Notes: a model not told the origin generated them from the letters alone. A stretch of 64,000 nt of DNA from Bradyrhizobium sp. CB82 (GCF_029714405.1 NZ_CP121650.1:3353001-3417000), one strand, 5' to 3'; numbered from the stretch's first letter, positions 43,078 to 56,585 are shown. Made by a program: numbers and translations.

Positions 43078-44157
43078 ATGGCGGAAGACAACGATCCCGA
43101 GAGCCAAACAGAAGACCCGACGCAAAAACGTCTCGAGGAGGCGCTCGAACGTGGCGACGTCGCCAAGAGTCAGGAGATCAACACCTGGTTCGTGATCGCG
43201 GGCGGCACGCTCGTGATCTCGACCTTCTCGGGCTCGATCGGCGGCGGCCTGTTGATACCGATGCGCAATTTGCTCGCCAATTCCTGGATGATCAGGACTG
43301 ACGGCAAGAGCCTGATTGCGCTGGCGCAGCAGCTCGAATTTGCCATTATCGCCGCGATCGGCGTGCCGCTGTTGATGTTGGCGCTCGCCGCGATCGCCGG
43401 CAACATGCTCCAGCACCGGCTGGTGTGGTCGGGCGAGTCGCTCAAGCCGAAGCTGAGCAAGATCTCGCCCGGCGCCGGCTTCAAGCGCATCTTCGGCAAG
43501 CAGGCGGCGGCGAACTTCCTCAAGGGCGTCGGCAAGCTGGTGGCGCTCGGCGCGGTCATGACCATGATCCTGTGGCCGGAGGGGCATCGCGTGGAATCGA
43601 TGGTCAAGCTCGATCCGTCCGCCATGCTCGGCGTCACCACCAGCATGACCGTGCACCTGCTCGGCGCTGTGGTGGCCGCGCTCGCGGTCGTGGCGATCGC
43701 CGACTACCTGTTCCAGTACCGGTCCTGGTTCCAGCGCCAGAAGATGTCGCTGCAGGAGATCAAGGAGGAGTTCAAGCAGTCTGAAGGCGACCCGCACGTC
43801 AAGGGCAAGATCAGGCAGCTCAGGCAGCAGCGCGCCAAGAAGCGTATGATGGCGGCAGTTCCAAAGGCCTCCGTGATCATCACCAATCCGACCCACTATT
43901 CTGTGGCTTTGTCCTACGAGCGTGGCATGCAGGCGCCGATCTGCGTCGCCAAGGGCGTCGACAATCTCGCCTTCAAGATCAGGGAGGTCGCCCGCAAGCA
44001 CGACATTCCGATCGTCGAGAACGTGCCGCTGGCGCGCGCGCTCTATGCCACCGTGGAGATCGACCAGGAAATCCCGGTCGAGCACTACCATGCTGTTGCC
44101 GAGGTCATCGGGTACGTCATGCGGCTGAAGCGCGGATTCGGCGCCGGACGGCAATAA
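43078..44157 (+). CDS. flhB: Flagellar export switch protein FlhB
   Basis: 359 aa. N-terminal DPTQKRLEEALERGDVAKSQ, four membrane helices (about 37-60, 88-110, 150-165, 190-210), then the cytoplasmic domain with the autocleavage motif N270-P-T-H (VIITNPTHYSVALSYERG). Cleavage at NPTH switches export from hook to filament substrates. C-terminal VENVPLARALYATVEIDQEI is complete. Last flagellar gene of the run; cckA follows after 155 bp. Confidence 0.97.
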   Translation: MAEDNDPESQTEDPTQKRLEEALERGDVAKSQEINTWFVIAGGTLVISTFSGSIGGGLLIPMRNLLANSWMIRTDGKSLIALAQQLEFAIIAAIGVPLLMLALAAIAGNMLQHRLVWSGESLKPKLSKISPGAGFKRIFGKQAAANFLKGVGKLVALGAVMTMILWPEGHRVESMVKLDPSAMLGVTTSMTVHLLGAVVAALAVVAIADYLFQYRSWFQRQKMSLQEIKEEFKQSEGDPHVKGKIRQLRQQRAKKRMMAAVPKASVIITNPTHYSVALSYERGMQAPICVAKGVDNLAFKIREVARKHDIPIVENVPLARALYATVEIDQEIPVEHYHAVAEVIGYVMRLKRGFGAGRQ

Positions 44158-44312
44158 AGCACCCGAAAAGTACCGGAAATGGCCGTAAACTGGGAATCAG
44201 CGTACGTTTCGCCCCTACCGCCCTTGCGCCTGCGGGTCCGATTCAGGCAGGGAGGGCCCGTTGCGCGCGGTTCGCGCGTTCTTTTCCTGCCGACAGGCTG
44301 CGCTGACCTGGG

Positions 44313-46898
<2,586 letters not shown>

Positions 46899-47123
46899 GG
46901 CGGGATAGGGCGGAAGAGCGCGCGGGTAAACTCCGGAGTCGCGTGACTCTCCGCCGGGACGGCCGCTTGGAGCCATGGCGGCAACGATTCGATAGACAAG
47001 TGGTAATAGAGCACCGCTCCGCGACCGAGGGCCGCAGCCGCAGGTTCCGAAACCGGCTTCACTTTTGCGTTCCACTGCCCATCTTAATCGCACCTCCCCA
47101 TGCCGGGGATTTGGGAAACGCAC

Positions 47124-48071
47124 ATGAATTTCTCGTTACGTAGCCGCAGTCTCGTGAAGGCGATTGCCGTCGTGCTTGCGCTCGCGCTGCCGACCGCGCT
47201 CGCGATCACCTCCGCCGACGCCCGCGTCGGTGGCGGTTTCTCGTCGGGCTCGCGCGGTTCGCGGACCTTCTCCGCGCCGCCGTCAACCTCGACCGCACCG
47301 GGCACGGCCACACCCTTTAACCGCACCTATAGCCAGCCAGGCGCGAACTCGACCGCGCCGATAGGCGGCGGCATGTTCAACCGTCCGGGCGGCAGCATGC
47401 TGCGCGGGCTCGCCGCGGGCTTCATCGGCGCCGGCCTGTTCGGGTTGTTGTTCGGCGGCGGCCTGTTCGGTGGGTTGGGCGGCCTGTCATCGATCCTCGG
47501 CCTGATCCTCCAGATCGTGCTGGTGGTGTTCCTGGTGCGGATGGCGATGTCATGGTGGCAGCGCCGTCACATGTCGCAGGCGGCCTATGCCGGCGCTGGT
47601 GCAGGCAGCGGACCGCAGCCGAGCTATCGTAGCGGACTTGGTTTCGGGCTCGGCGCCAACAACGCTCCGCTGGAGATCCAGCCAGCCGACTACGAAAGCT
47701 TCGAGCGCCTGCTCGGCGACATCCAGACCGCCTGGTCGAACGAGGACGTTGCAAAACTGCACACGCTGGCGACGCCGGAGATGGTCGCCTATTTCGAGAA
47801 GGATCTGGCAGAGAACCGCGCCCGCAACGTCGTCAACAAGGTTTCCAACGTGAAACTGTTGCAGGGCGACCTGGCCGAAGCCTGGCGCGAGGACGTGACC
47901 GATTATGCGACCGTCGCGATGCGCTTTGCGCTGACCGACAAGACGGTCGATCGCAACACCGGCGCGATCGTCGCCGGCAGCGAGCAGCCGAGCGAGGTCA
48001 CGGAGGTCTGGACCTTCGCGCGCCGGCCCGGCAGCAACTGGGAACTGTCGGCGATCCAGCAGGCCAATTGA
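47124..48071 (+). CDS. Tim44-like domain protein
   Basis: 315 aa from ATG 47124. Signal peptide or N-terminal anchor (VKAIAVVLALALPTALAITS), Gly/Ser/Thr-rich segment, a Gly-rich hydrophobic region (GLAAGFIGAGLFGLLFGGGL; LGLILQIVLVVFLVRMAMSW) and a C-terminal Tim44-like domain (YESFERLLGDIQTAWSNEDV, AKLHTLATPEMVAYFEKDLA, VTEVWTFARRPGSNWELSAI). Bacterial Tim44-like proteins are membrane-attached; role unclear. Strong terminator follows. Confidence 0.87.
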   Translation: MNFSLRSRSLVKAIAVVLALALPTALAITSADARVGGGFSSGSRGSRTFSAPPSTSTAPGTATPFNRTYSQPGANSTAPIGGGMFNRPGGSMLRGLAAGFIGAGLFGLLFGGGLFGGLGGLSSILGLILQIVLVVFLVRMAMSWWQRRHMSQAAYAGAGAGSGPQPSYRSGLGFGLGANNAPLEIQPADYESFERLLGDIQTAWSNEDVAKLHTLATPEMVAYFEKDLAENRARNVVNKVSNVKLLQGDLAEAWREDVTDYATVAMRFALTDKTVDRNTGAIVAGSEQPSEVTEVWTFARRPGSNWELSAIQQAN

Positions 48072-48093
48072 TCGCCAGCAAATGAGGGAACAA

Positions 48094-48124
48094 GGGCGTC
48101 GTGCTCCGGCACGGCGCCTTTTTT
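48094..48124 (+). terminator. Intrinsic terminator after the Tim44-like gene
   Basis: GGCGTCGTGC-TCC-GGCACGGCGCC hairpin (one internal mismatch) followed by TTTTTT, 22 bp after the stop. Confidence 0.88.
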
Positions 48125-48220
48125 GTTCGGGCAACTTCACGCCACGCCGACGGAATAATGCGGCGTGCCTTGGGTTCGAGTCAGGCGGCGGCCCAAATAC
48201 GATCCTAACCGGAGGAAACG

Positions 48221-48910
48221 ATGACCCGTTTCGAAAGACCGACGACATCCCCAGGCCTCGCGTTCGCCGTGGCTGCGCTCGCCTTGCTCGCGGCGCCGCC
48301 TGCGCAGGCGCAATCGGCCGACATGACCTTCTTCGTCACCTCCAACGGGCCCGGCAAGGGCGCCGATCTCGGTGGCCTCGATGGTGCCGATGCGCAATGC
48401 CAGAAGCTCGCCCAGTCCGCCGGCGCCGGTACCAAGACCTGGCACGCGTATCTTTCGACACAGGCCGCCGACGGCAAGCCGGCCGTCAATGCGCGCGACC
48501 GCATCGGAAAGGGGCCGTGGCAGAATGCGAAGGGTGCCGTCATCGCAAAGGACGTTGCCGACCTGCATAGCCCGACCAACAATCTCACCAAGCAGACTGC
48601 TCTGAATGAGAAGGGCGAGGGGATCAACGGTATTGGCGACCAGCCGAACCGGCATGACGTCCTCACGGGATCGCAACCTGATGGCACCGCCTTTCCCGGT
48701 CCGGATGACCGCACCTGCAAGAACTGGACGTCGAGCACGCAAGGGGCCGCGATGGTCGGCCATCTCGATCGTCGGGGCCTGCGCGACGACGAGGCCTCGA
48801 AATCGTGGAATAGCTCGCATCTGTCGCGCGGGTCCGACGGTGGCTGCTCGCAAGCCGACCTGAAGAGCACCGGCGGCGACGGGCTGCTCTACTGTTTCGC
48901 GGCGAACTGA
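48221..48910 (+). CDS. Exported lectin-like protein
   Basis: 229 aa. Signal peptide (FAVAALALLAAPPAQAQ, cleavage near 31). Mature part begins MTFFVTSNGPGKGADLGGLD, GADAQCQKLAQSAGAGTKTW, and ends GGCSQADLKSTGGDGLLYCF. Four cysteines (DAQC, RTC, GGC, LYC) would form two disulfides. The pattern resembles secreted C-type-lectin-fold domains annotated as lectin in rhizobia. Carbohydrate binding is not shown by the sequence. Upstream CCGGAGG lies 6 bp before the ATG. Confidence 0.7.
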   Translation: MTRFERPTTSPGLAFAVAALALLAAPPAQAQSADMTFFVTSNGPGKGADLGGLDGADAQCQKLAQSAGAGTKTWHAYLSTQAADGKPAVNARDRIGKGPWQNAKGAVIAKDVADLHSPTNNLTKQTALNEKGEGINGIGDQPNRHDVLTGSQPDGTAFPGPDDRTCKNWTSSTQGAAMVGHLDRRGLRDDEASKSWNSSHLSRGSDGGCSQADLKSTGGDGLLYCFAAN

Positions 48911-48924
48911 GGCCGGCTCTCTCG

Positions 48925-49051
48925 CCCGTCATTGCGAGGAGCCACCCGGTCCCGCCTTCGGCGGGCCGGATGACAGGCTCCGCGACGAAGCAATCCAGAT
49001 CCGTTCCGCGATGACAGTCTGGATTGCTTCGCTTCGCTCGCAAATGACGGG
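48925..49051. repeat. REP-like palindromic element, enlarged copy
   Basis: CCCGTCATTGCGAG at the left, CAAATGACGGG at the right, with GAAGCAATCCAGA / TCTGGATTGCTTCG inner arms. The left arm is broken by about 50 bp containing its own GGTCCCGCC / GGCGGGCC hairpin. Same family as 41874 and 50352. Between the lectin-like and GST genes. Confidence 0.8.
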
Positions 49052-49135
49052 AATGCGGTGGCAGGGTTTCGTCTCGCCAACGACGGAACTGGCATCGCGT
49101 GCTAGACTTGTCCCGGATTCTCACGGGACTCCTTC

Positions 49136-49843
49136 ATGAAATACGAGCTTTATTACTGGCCCGAAATCCAGGGCCGCGGCGAATATGTGCGCCTGGCGCT
49201 GGAGGAGGCGGGGGCGACCTATGTCGACGTGGCGCGCGGGCCCCGCGGCACGGCTGCGATGATGAAGCTGATGGATGCGCATGGCGGCACGCCGCCCTTT
49301 GCGCCGCCGTTCCTGAAAGCCGGCAAGCTCGTCATCGGCCAGACCGCCAACATCCTGCTTTATCTAGGTAGCCGCCACGGCCTTGCTCCGAAGACCGAAG
49401 CAGGCAGATTGTGGGTGCACCAGCTCCAGCTGACGATCGCCGATTTCGTGCTGGAGATCCACGATACCCATCATCCGCTCGGGCCGTCGCTCTACTACGA
49501 GGACGCACGGCCGGCTGCGAAGAAGCGCACGGCCGAGTTCTGGAAGGAGCGCGTGCCAAAATATCTCGGCTATTTCGAACAGCTTCTCGATGCCAATGGC
49601 GGCGTCTATGTCACCAGCCGCAGGCTGACCTACGCCGATTTGTCGCTGTTCCAGATCGTCGACGGCCTGCGCTATGCGTTTCCAAAGCGCATGCGCGCGT
49701 TCGAGAAGGAGATCCCCGGCCTCGTCGCGCTGCGCGACCGCGTCGCGGCGCGGCCGAACATCAAGGCCTATCTCGCAAGTGAGCGCCGCATTCCCTTCAA
49801 CGAGCAGGGCATCTTCCGTCGCTACAAGGAGCTCGACGCCTAA
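49136..49843 (+). CDS. Glutathione S-transferase family protein
   Basis: 235 aa. N-terminal thioredoxin-like domain begins MKYELYYWPEIQGRGEYVRL (Tyr7/Tyr8 in the place of the catalytic Tyr of sigma/alpha classes), contains GGTPPFAPPFLKAGKLVIGQ, TANILLYLG (the cis-Pro/SxxI region), and an all-helical C-terminal domain (YVTSRRLTYADLSLFQIVDG with the conserved Asp). Likely conjugates or reduces electrophiles with glutathione. Monocistronic. Confidence 0.9.
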   Translation: MKYELYYWPEIQGRGEYVRLALEEAGATYVDVARGPRGTAAMMKLMDAHGGTPPFAPPFLKAGKLVIGQTANILLYLGSRHGLAPKTEAGRLWVHQLQLTIADFVLEIHDTHHPLGPSLYYEDARPAAKKRTAEFWKERVPKYLGYFEQLLDANGGVYVTSRRLTYADLSLFQIVDGLRYAFPKRMRAFEKEIPGLVALRDRVAARPNIKAYLASERRIPFNEQGIFRRYKELDA

Positions 49844-50016
49844 AGCTACCACGCCAATCGAGCGTGCCAGCGCCCGCAAACAGCAGCGAGCCCATCGCGA
49901 CGACGACAATCGAGTTCTGCAAGAGCAGTCTTGCGATCATGCGCGTTTCCGTTGCAGTTCGCACATGATGCTAGAGCCGCTATCTGGCAAAGATGCGGCT
50001 TTAAGGCGAGCGAGAG

Positions 50017-50190
50017 TTAGGCGTACTGATCGATCCGCGTGCCCTGGCCCGGCGGCAGCGGCGGAGCCGGCGGCGGCTGATAGCTGGAATCGGAATCGTT
50101 GGCCTGGGTCTGGTCGTCCTGTTGCTTGGTCGTGTCGTAGTTCGGCACCACGATCGCGATCGGGGGCGGCGTAACGCTGGAAACACTCAT
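50017..50190 (-). CDS. Small proline-rich protein, 57 aa
   Basis: ATG 50190 with GAGG nine bases upstream. MSVSSVTPPPIAIVVPNYDT, then a Gln/Asp-rich part and PPPAPPLPPGQGTRIDQYA. No signal peptide. A short disordered protein; function unknown. Proline content and an RBS support it only moderately. Confidence 0.5.
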   Translation of the reverse strand: MSVSSVTPPPIAIVVPNYDTTKQQDDQTQANDSDSSYQPPPAPPLPPGQGTRIDQYA

Positions 50191-50351
50191 CCGCAAATCC
50201 TCACAGATTGAAACACGCGAGCATGATCCGCGGGAGCCGAAGCTTCCGTGAAGCGGATCGTTAAAATGCGAGGGATTTTCGTGCGCGCGGCTCATGACGG
50301 TGGCTTTTGTCACCGCAATTGAGAGCGCGTCAGCAAGAGACCGCTCTCTCC

Positions 50352-50433
50352 CCGTCATTGCGAGCGCAGCGAAGCAATCCAGAATCCCACCGCGGCTGCA
50401 GTCTGGATTGCTTCGCTTCGCTCGCAATGACGG
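50352..50433. repeat. REP-like palindromic element, copy 3
   Basis: CCGTCATTGCGAGCGCAGCG ... CGCTCGCAATGACGG with near-perfect arms around a short loop (ATCCCACCGCGGCTGC region). Lies between two minus-strand genes (50017-50190 and 50485-50964). Confidence 0.88.
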
Positions 50434-50484
50434 AGTTTGTGGAGCCGGCGTTGTGACTAAGCAAGCAGAAGACTACGCCTCCGC

Positions 50485-50964
50485 CTATTCTTCCTTCGGC
50501 CGCGTGATCGCGATCGAGGCTTCGGTCCTGGTGCGCGTGCACTCCATGTTCAGCCGCTTGTAGCGCATCGTCACCTTGTCGCCGCGCAAAATGCCCATGC
50601 GCTTCAGGCAGCGCGTCGCACCGGTCGTGGTGTCGTCCTTCGGCAGCGTGAAGATGATCGCCGCCGCCGAGGCGACCAGATCATAGAACTGCGGCGTCGG
50701 CCGGCGGTCGCCCTTGGCGTAGAGCTCGTTGGAATAGGTCTGACCCTGGGCGCGACAGCCGAGCGACAATTCCTTCGCCGCCGGCTGGGTGAGGTAGATG
50801 ATATTGGCGGCCTTGAAGTTGACCTTCAGCCCGTCGATGCCGCTCGCGAGCTGCTTTGCAATGTCGTCGCATTGGTCCGCACGGGCAGGGGAGGCGAGGA
50901 CGGCAAGGCCGGTAATTGCGGCGGCAAGCAGGGTGGCGCCACGGACGTTCAAGTTCAATGTCAT
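50485..50964 (-). CDS. Exported protein of unknown function
   Basis: 159 aa from ATG 50964, chosen because AAGGGGC lies 8 bp upstream and a signal peptide follows (GATLLAAAITGLAVLASPAR, ending ARA|D). Mature part with four to five cysteines (DQCDDIAKQLASGI; LGCRAQGQTYSNELYAKGD; ATRCLKRMG; NMECTRTRTE). Probably a periplasmic disulfide-bonded protein. Family not recognised. Confidence 0.7.
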   Translation of the reverse strand: MTLNLNVRGATLLAAAITGLAVLASPARADQCDDIAKQLASGIDGLKVNFKAANIIYLTQPAAKELSLGCRAQGQTYSNELYAKGDRRPTPQFYDLVASAAAIIFTLPKDDTTTGATRCLKRMGILRGDKVTMRYKRLNMECTRTRTEASIAITRPKEE

Positions 50965-51214
50965 GATGAAAAGCCCCTTCGGGCGGGCATTCAACAGTCG
51001 GCGGGACCGAAGCGCAAGGGGTGCAACCCGGCATTGTCGTGCGGGGGCGCTGAACGTGACCGCCGCACGATGGCGTCTGGAACGACCGAGGCCAGGACAG
51101 CGAATCGGGATGGCCGGACGGCTCAGAGCTCCCTTCCTTTTGCGCCGAAAATGCGCTTAGAACGCCTCTATGCCAGGGGCCTGCAAGAGAGCCCCAGAAC
51201 CCGAGATCCACCTC

Positions 51215-52870
<1,656 letters not shown>

Positions 52871-53020
52871 AGCATGATCCGGACCCGCAGGGCCGCGTTC
52901 GCGCAAAGTGTGCAGCGGTTTGCCCTCGCGACAAACGCGGAAGGCGTTTGCGAAGGAGATCATGCTCAAACAACAACCTAAAGCGCGATGACGATTCATC
53001 TCAATCTCATTGCGCTTTGG
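52871..53020. repeat. Dispersed repeat, GCATGATCCGG family, copy 2
   Basis: Same order as the copy at 38527: GCATGATCCGG ... GATCATGC, then CAAACAACAACCTAAAGCGC and a CTAAAGCGCGATGA hairpin half. The first module is enlarged by an internal GCCGCGTTCGCG/CGCAAACGCC-like stretch and the second hairpin is degenerate (CATTGCGCTTTGG). Confidence 0.78.
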
Positions 53021-53145
53021 GTCCTCGGAAGAGTTCGCAACGGATACAAGTCGCCGCGCGTGCGGCCGCGCCGTCGGCCGGACTGCCGGCTTCGAGTCGT
53101 TCGGCCGGACCATCGCTGCCTGAACCAACCAAGGCTATTCATCTC

Positions 53146-54990
53146 GTGTCATTCCCGACCACAAGTCCGCCGCTCGCTCGCGCTCTCGCCGAGCGCAACT
53201 ATGAAAGGCCGACCCCTGTTCAGATCGCCGTGCTTGCGGACGAAGCTGTTGACCGCGACCTTCTCGTTTCGGCCCAGACCGGCTCCGGCAAGACCGTTGC
53301 TTACGGGCTCGCCATTGCAAAGAATCTGCTCGGCAGCTTGGAGCGCCTCGAGCGGGCTGCCGCACCGCTTGCCTTGATCGTCGCGCCAACCCGTGAGCTC
53401 GCCTTGCAGGTCCATCGCGAGCTCGCATGGCTCTATCAACATGCCGAGGGGCGCGTCGTCTCCTGTGTCGGCGGCATGGATCCGCGCCGCGAACAGCGCG
53501 AGCTTGCGGCCGGCGCCCACATCGTGGTCGGGACGCCCGGCCGATTGAGCGATCACTTGCGGCGCGGCCATCTCGACATCTCGGAATTGAAGACCGTCGT
53601 TCTCGACGAGGCCGATGAGATGCTCAATCTCGGTTTTCGCGAGGACATGGAATTCATCCTCGAGACCACGCCGGACACGCGCCGCACGTTGCTGTTTTCG
53701 GCGACCTTTCCGCGTGGCATCGTTGCGCTGGCAAAGCAGTATCAGCAACAGGCGTTTCGGATCGAGGTCGCCGGCGACGAAGGCGGTCATGCCGATATCG
53801 AGTACCGCGCCATCCGGATCGCTCCTGGCGACGTCGAGCACGCGGTCGTCAACGTCTTGCGCTTTTTCGAGTCGCCGAGCGCACTGGTGTTTTGCAACAC
53901 GAGAGATGCTGTCAGGCATTTGCAGGCGGCGCTGCTCGAGCGCGGTTTTTCCGTGGTCGCGCTCTCCGGCGAGTTGACGCAGAACGAGCGAACCCAGGCT
54001 CTGCAGGCGTTGCGGGATGGACGTTCCCGCGTCTGCGTGGCGACCGACGTGGCGGCGCGCGGCATCGATCTGCCGAGCCTCGACCTCGTCGTTCATGCGG
54101 ATCTGCCGAATGACGCGGAGGTCATGCAGCATCGCTCGGGTCGCACCGGCCGTGCGGGCCGGAAGGGTGTCAGCGTCCTGCTGGTGCCACCCGCACGACG
54201 ACGGCGTGCGGAACTGCTGCTGAATCTGTCCGGCACCGACGCTGTCTGGGGTACAGCTCCGCAGGCGGATGAGATCCGCAAGCTCGATCATGAACGCATG
54301 CTGAAGGATGCGGTGTTCACCGAGGAGGCGACCTCCGACGATCTGGTCCTGGCGCGGGCGTTGCTCGCCGAGCGGTCGCCTGAGGATATCGCCGTGGCGC
54401 TCGCGCGTCTGTACCGCGCGCGGCTTCCTTCGCCCGAAGACATTCTCGATCTCGGTGAGGCTAGCGGGCGGCCACGCGACGGGCGCGGTCGAGACAACGC
54501 GAGAACCTCGCGCGGCGATGACCGCCCCGCCGGACCCCGATCGAAGCCGGGAAAGTCATTGTCGCGTCACGGCATGGCGGAGGCCAGCGTATGGTTCTGC
54601 GCCGCTATCGGACGAAGAAAGAACGCGGAGGCACGCTGGCTCTTACCGATGATTTGCCGTCGCGGCGGCATCGACAACCGTGACATCGGCGCCATCCGGA
54701 TTATGGACACCACCACCGAGTTCGAGATTTCCGAGCGGGTCGCGGAATCCTTCGCCGTCAAGATCCGGCGTCCGAACAAGGAGGACAGCATACGCATCGA
54801 GCCGATGGCTGATGCTCTCCAGGGCCAGACGCCCTCGGACAAGCGCACACACGCGCCCCGGCGCGAGGCGAGCGATAACAATCACAGTGCGCCTCGCAGC
54901 GACTATTCCGGTGATGCGACAACCGGTAAGCAACGGGGCAAGCCGCACGGCGACAGCGGGTCGAAATTCGCTAAAGCGGGATGGGATTAG
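53146..54990 (+). CDS. DEAD-box RNA helicase (DbpA-type C-terminus), tail truncated by IS630
   Basis: 614 aa from GTG 53146 (VSFPTTSPPLARALAERNYE). Q motif RPTPVQIAVL, I AQTGSGKT, Ia PTRELALQV, Ib TPGRL, II DEAD in VLDEADEMLNLG, III SAT, V DVAARGIDLPS, VI HRSGRTGRAGRKG. About 520-590: DbpA-like RNA-binding domain (ASVWFCAAIGRRKNAEARWL). Remodels structured RNA, probably rRNA or cold-shock mRNA. The last five residues (KAGWD) and stop come from the IS element; the natural Lys/Arg-rich tail of 43 residues lies beyond it at 56020-56150. The helicase core is intact and probably functional. Confidence 0.9.
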   Translation: MSFPTTSPPLARALAERNYERPTPVQIAVLADEAVDRDLLVSAQTGSGKTVAYGLAIAKNLLGSLERLERAAAPLALIVAPTRELALQVHRELAWLYQHAEGRVVSCVGGMDPRREQRELAAGAHIVVGTPGRLSDHLRRGHLDISELKTVVLDEADEMLNLGFREDMEFILETTPDTRRTLLFSATFPRGIVALAKQYQQQAFRIEVAGDEGGHADIEYRAIRIAPGDVEHAVVNVLRFFESPSALVFCNTRDAVRHLQAALLERGFSVVALSGELTQNERTQALQALRDGRSRVCVATDVAARGIDLPSLDLVVHADLPNDAEVMQHRSGRTGRAGRKGVSVLLVPPARRRRAELLLNLSGTDAVWGTAPQADEIRKLDHERMLKDAVFTEEATSDDLVLARALLAERSPEDIAVALARLYRARLPSPEDILDLGEASGRPRDGRGRDNARTSRGDDRPAGPRSKPGKSLSRHGMAEASVWFCAAIGRRKNAEARWLLPMICRRGGIDNRDIGAIRIMDTTTEFEISERVAESFAVKIRRPNKEDSIRIEPMADALQGQTPSDKRTHAPRREASDNNHSAPRSDYSGDATTGKQRGKPHGDSGSKFAKAGWD

Positions 54991-56017
54991 TCTGAGTCGA
55001 TTTGGGATTCCCAAATCAGTCCGCGTCTGATTCACCATGCTGGCTGGGCAGGAGGCCAGCATGGGATGGGCAAGCCGTATTCTCTGGATCTTCGCAAGCG
55101 TGTAGTGGCGGCAATTGAGAGCGGGATGTCCCGCAATCAGGCCGCCAAGCAGTTTGGAGTGGCGATCAGCACGGCCATCGGTTGGATGAAGCGGGTCGAT
55201 GAGACCGGCAGCGTCGAGCCTGGCCAGATCGGCGGCTACAAGCCGAAGGCAATTTCGGGCGAGCACGCGGTCTGGCTGTCACAACGGATCAAGGACGGCG
55301 ATTTCACGATACGCGGTCTCGTTGCCGAGCTTGCCGACCGTGGCCTGAAGGTCGACTACCACTCGGTGTGGGACTTCGTGCATGCCGAGAAGCTCAGCTT
55401 CAAAAAAAAGCGTGGCGGCTGGCGAACGCGATCGTCCCGACGTGGCGCGGCGGCGAGCCCAGTGGGCAAAGTATCAAGGTCGCGTCGAAGCTGAACGGCT
55501 GGTCTTCATCGACGAGACCTGGACCCGGACCGATATGGCGCCCTTGCGGGGATGGGCGCCGCGCGGGAGCAGACTTCACGCCAAGGTCCCCCACGGCCGC
55601 TGGAAGACCATGACCTTCCTGGCGGCCCTGCGCCATGACCGGATCGATGCGCCATGGTTCATCGAGGGGCCGATCGATGGCGTGAGCTTCCGCACCTATG
55701 TCGAGAAGGTCCTCCTGCCGCCCTTCAGCCCGGTGACATCGTCGTCTTGGATAACCTCGGCAGCCACAGGAGCAAAGCGGTTCGCCAGCTCATCCGCTCG
55801 GTCGGCGCCAAACTCTTCTTCCTGCCAAAATACTCGCCCGACCTGAACCCGATCGAACAGGTCTTTGCCAAGCTTAAGCACTTGCTCCGTAAAGCTGCCG
55901 CGCGAACCGTCGAGGCCGTCTGCACCGCAATCGGCCACGCACTGGATGCCTTCACCTCAGAGGAATGCGCCAACTACCTCAAAAATTCAGGCTATCGAAC
56001 TTAATCTCATCAGGCTC
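54974..56017. mobile_element. IS630-family insertion sequence (about 1044 bp)
   Basis: Bounded by TA at 54972-54973 and 56018-56019, the TA duplication expected for IS630/Tc1 elements. Terminal inverted repeats: left AAGCGGGATGGGATTAGTCT, right (reverse complement) GAGCCTGATGAGATTAAGTT, about 14 of 20 identical. Carries a frameshifted DDE transposase. It interrupts the end of the helicase gene. Confidence 0.92.
55066..56004 (+). pseudogene. IS630-family transposase, two frame changes
   Basis: Part 1 (55066-about 55405): HTH region MGKPYSLDLRKRVVAAIESG, SRNQAAKQFGVAISTAIGWM. Part 2, +1 frame (about 55410-55725): VFIDETWTRTDMAP with the first catalytic Asp. Part 3, original frame (about 55730-56004): IVVLDNLGSHRS with the second Asp and SPDLNPIEQVFAKLK with the Glu. 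The first shift lies at an eight-A run (55402-55409), compatible with programmed slippage. The second, near CTGCCGCCCTTCAGCCC, is best explained by loss of one base, so this copy is probably inactive. Confidence 0.85.
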
Positions 56018-56019
56018 TA

Positions 56020-56150
56020 GCGAGCCGGAACTCGGGAAGAAAAAGAAGCACCGGAACAAGCTCGGCCACGCCGGCCAACCGCACCAGGCAAGCGCATGGC
56101 ATGCGAAGGGCGCACGCGGAAAGAAGTCAAGGAAAGATCGTCGCGGCTGA
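56020..56150 (+). pseudogene. Displaced C-terminal tail of the DEAD-box helicase
   Basis: After the right TA the sequence continues GAGCCGGAACTCGGGAAG, coding EPELGKKKKHRNKLGHAG ... GARGKKSRKDRRG and TGA at 56148. Joining 54973 to 56020 (removing the IS and one TA) gives TTC-GCT-AGC-GAG, FASE, in the helicase frame. So this is the original basic tail, now cut off from its gene. 56151-56288 holds nothing recognisable. Confidence 0.88.
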
Positions 56151-56288
56151 TCTGTTGCCGAACAGAGGCTAGCGCGGCTCGCGCGCTCCACCGCGGTTCT
56201 TGGTCAGCTGCATCGCGCTCCGTTGCTGCTGCGCCGGACAGACCGTCGCAGCGAGGAAGCGGAGAGCATGCATGGGTGAAGAGAGCGG

Positions 56289-56585
56289 TTAGGCCCGCGT
56301 GCCGGTGAAGGGAAAGTTGCCCATCGGGCCGATGCCCATCTCACCGCTCATGCTGTTGCCGGAGACCGTCCCGATGAATTCGAGCGTCAGCGGCATCGGG
56401 TTGGTGATCGAAACCTTCCAGTTGACGGAATCGCCGCTGACCGCGCCGTCGAAGATCTCGGCGGTGTTGCCTTCCGCGCCCTGCGTGCCCGTGAGCGTGC
56501 CGCCCGAGCTCGTCAGGCTCAGCGTCGCCTGGCGCTCACCCATTGGCGTCGTCATGGTCAGATTCCAGTTGCCGTCCACAGCCAT
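56289..56585 (-). CDS. Small beta-rich protein of unknown function
   Basis: 98 aa from ATG 56585 with GGGAGACGGGA directly upstream. MAVDGNWNLTMTTPMGERQA, LSLTSSGGTLTGTQGAEGNT, VNWKVSITNPMPLTLEFIGT, GEMGIGPMGNFPFTGTRA: alternating strands like a small barrel. Cytoplasmic, no signal. I believe it is a widespread conserved family, but its function is not known to me. Confidence 0.75.
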   Translation of the reverse strand: MAVDGNWNLTMTTPMGERQATLSLTSSGGTLTGTQGAEGNTAEIFDGAVSGDSVNWKVSITNPMPLTLEFIGTVSGNSMSGEMGIGPMGNFPFTGTRA

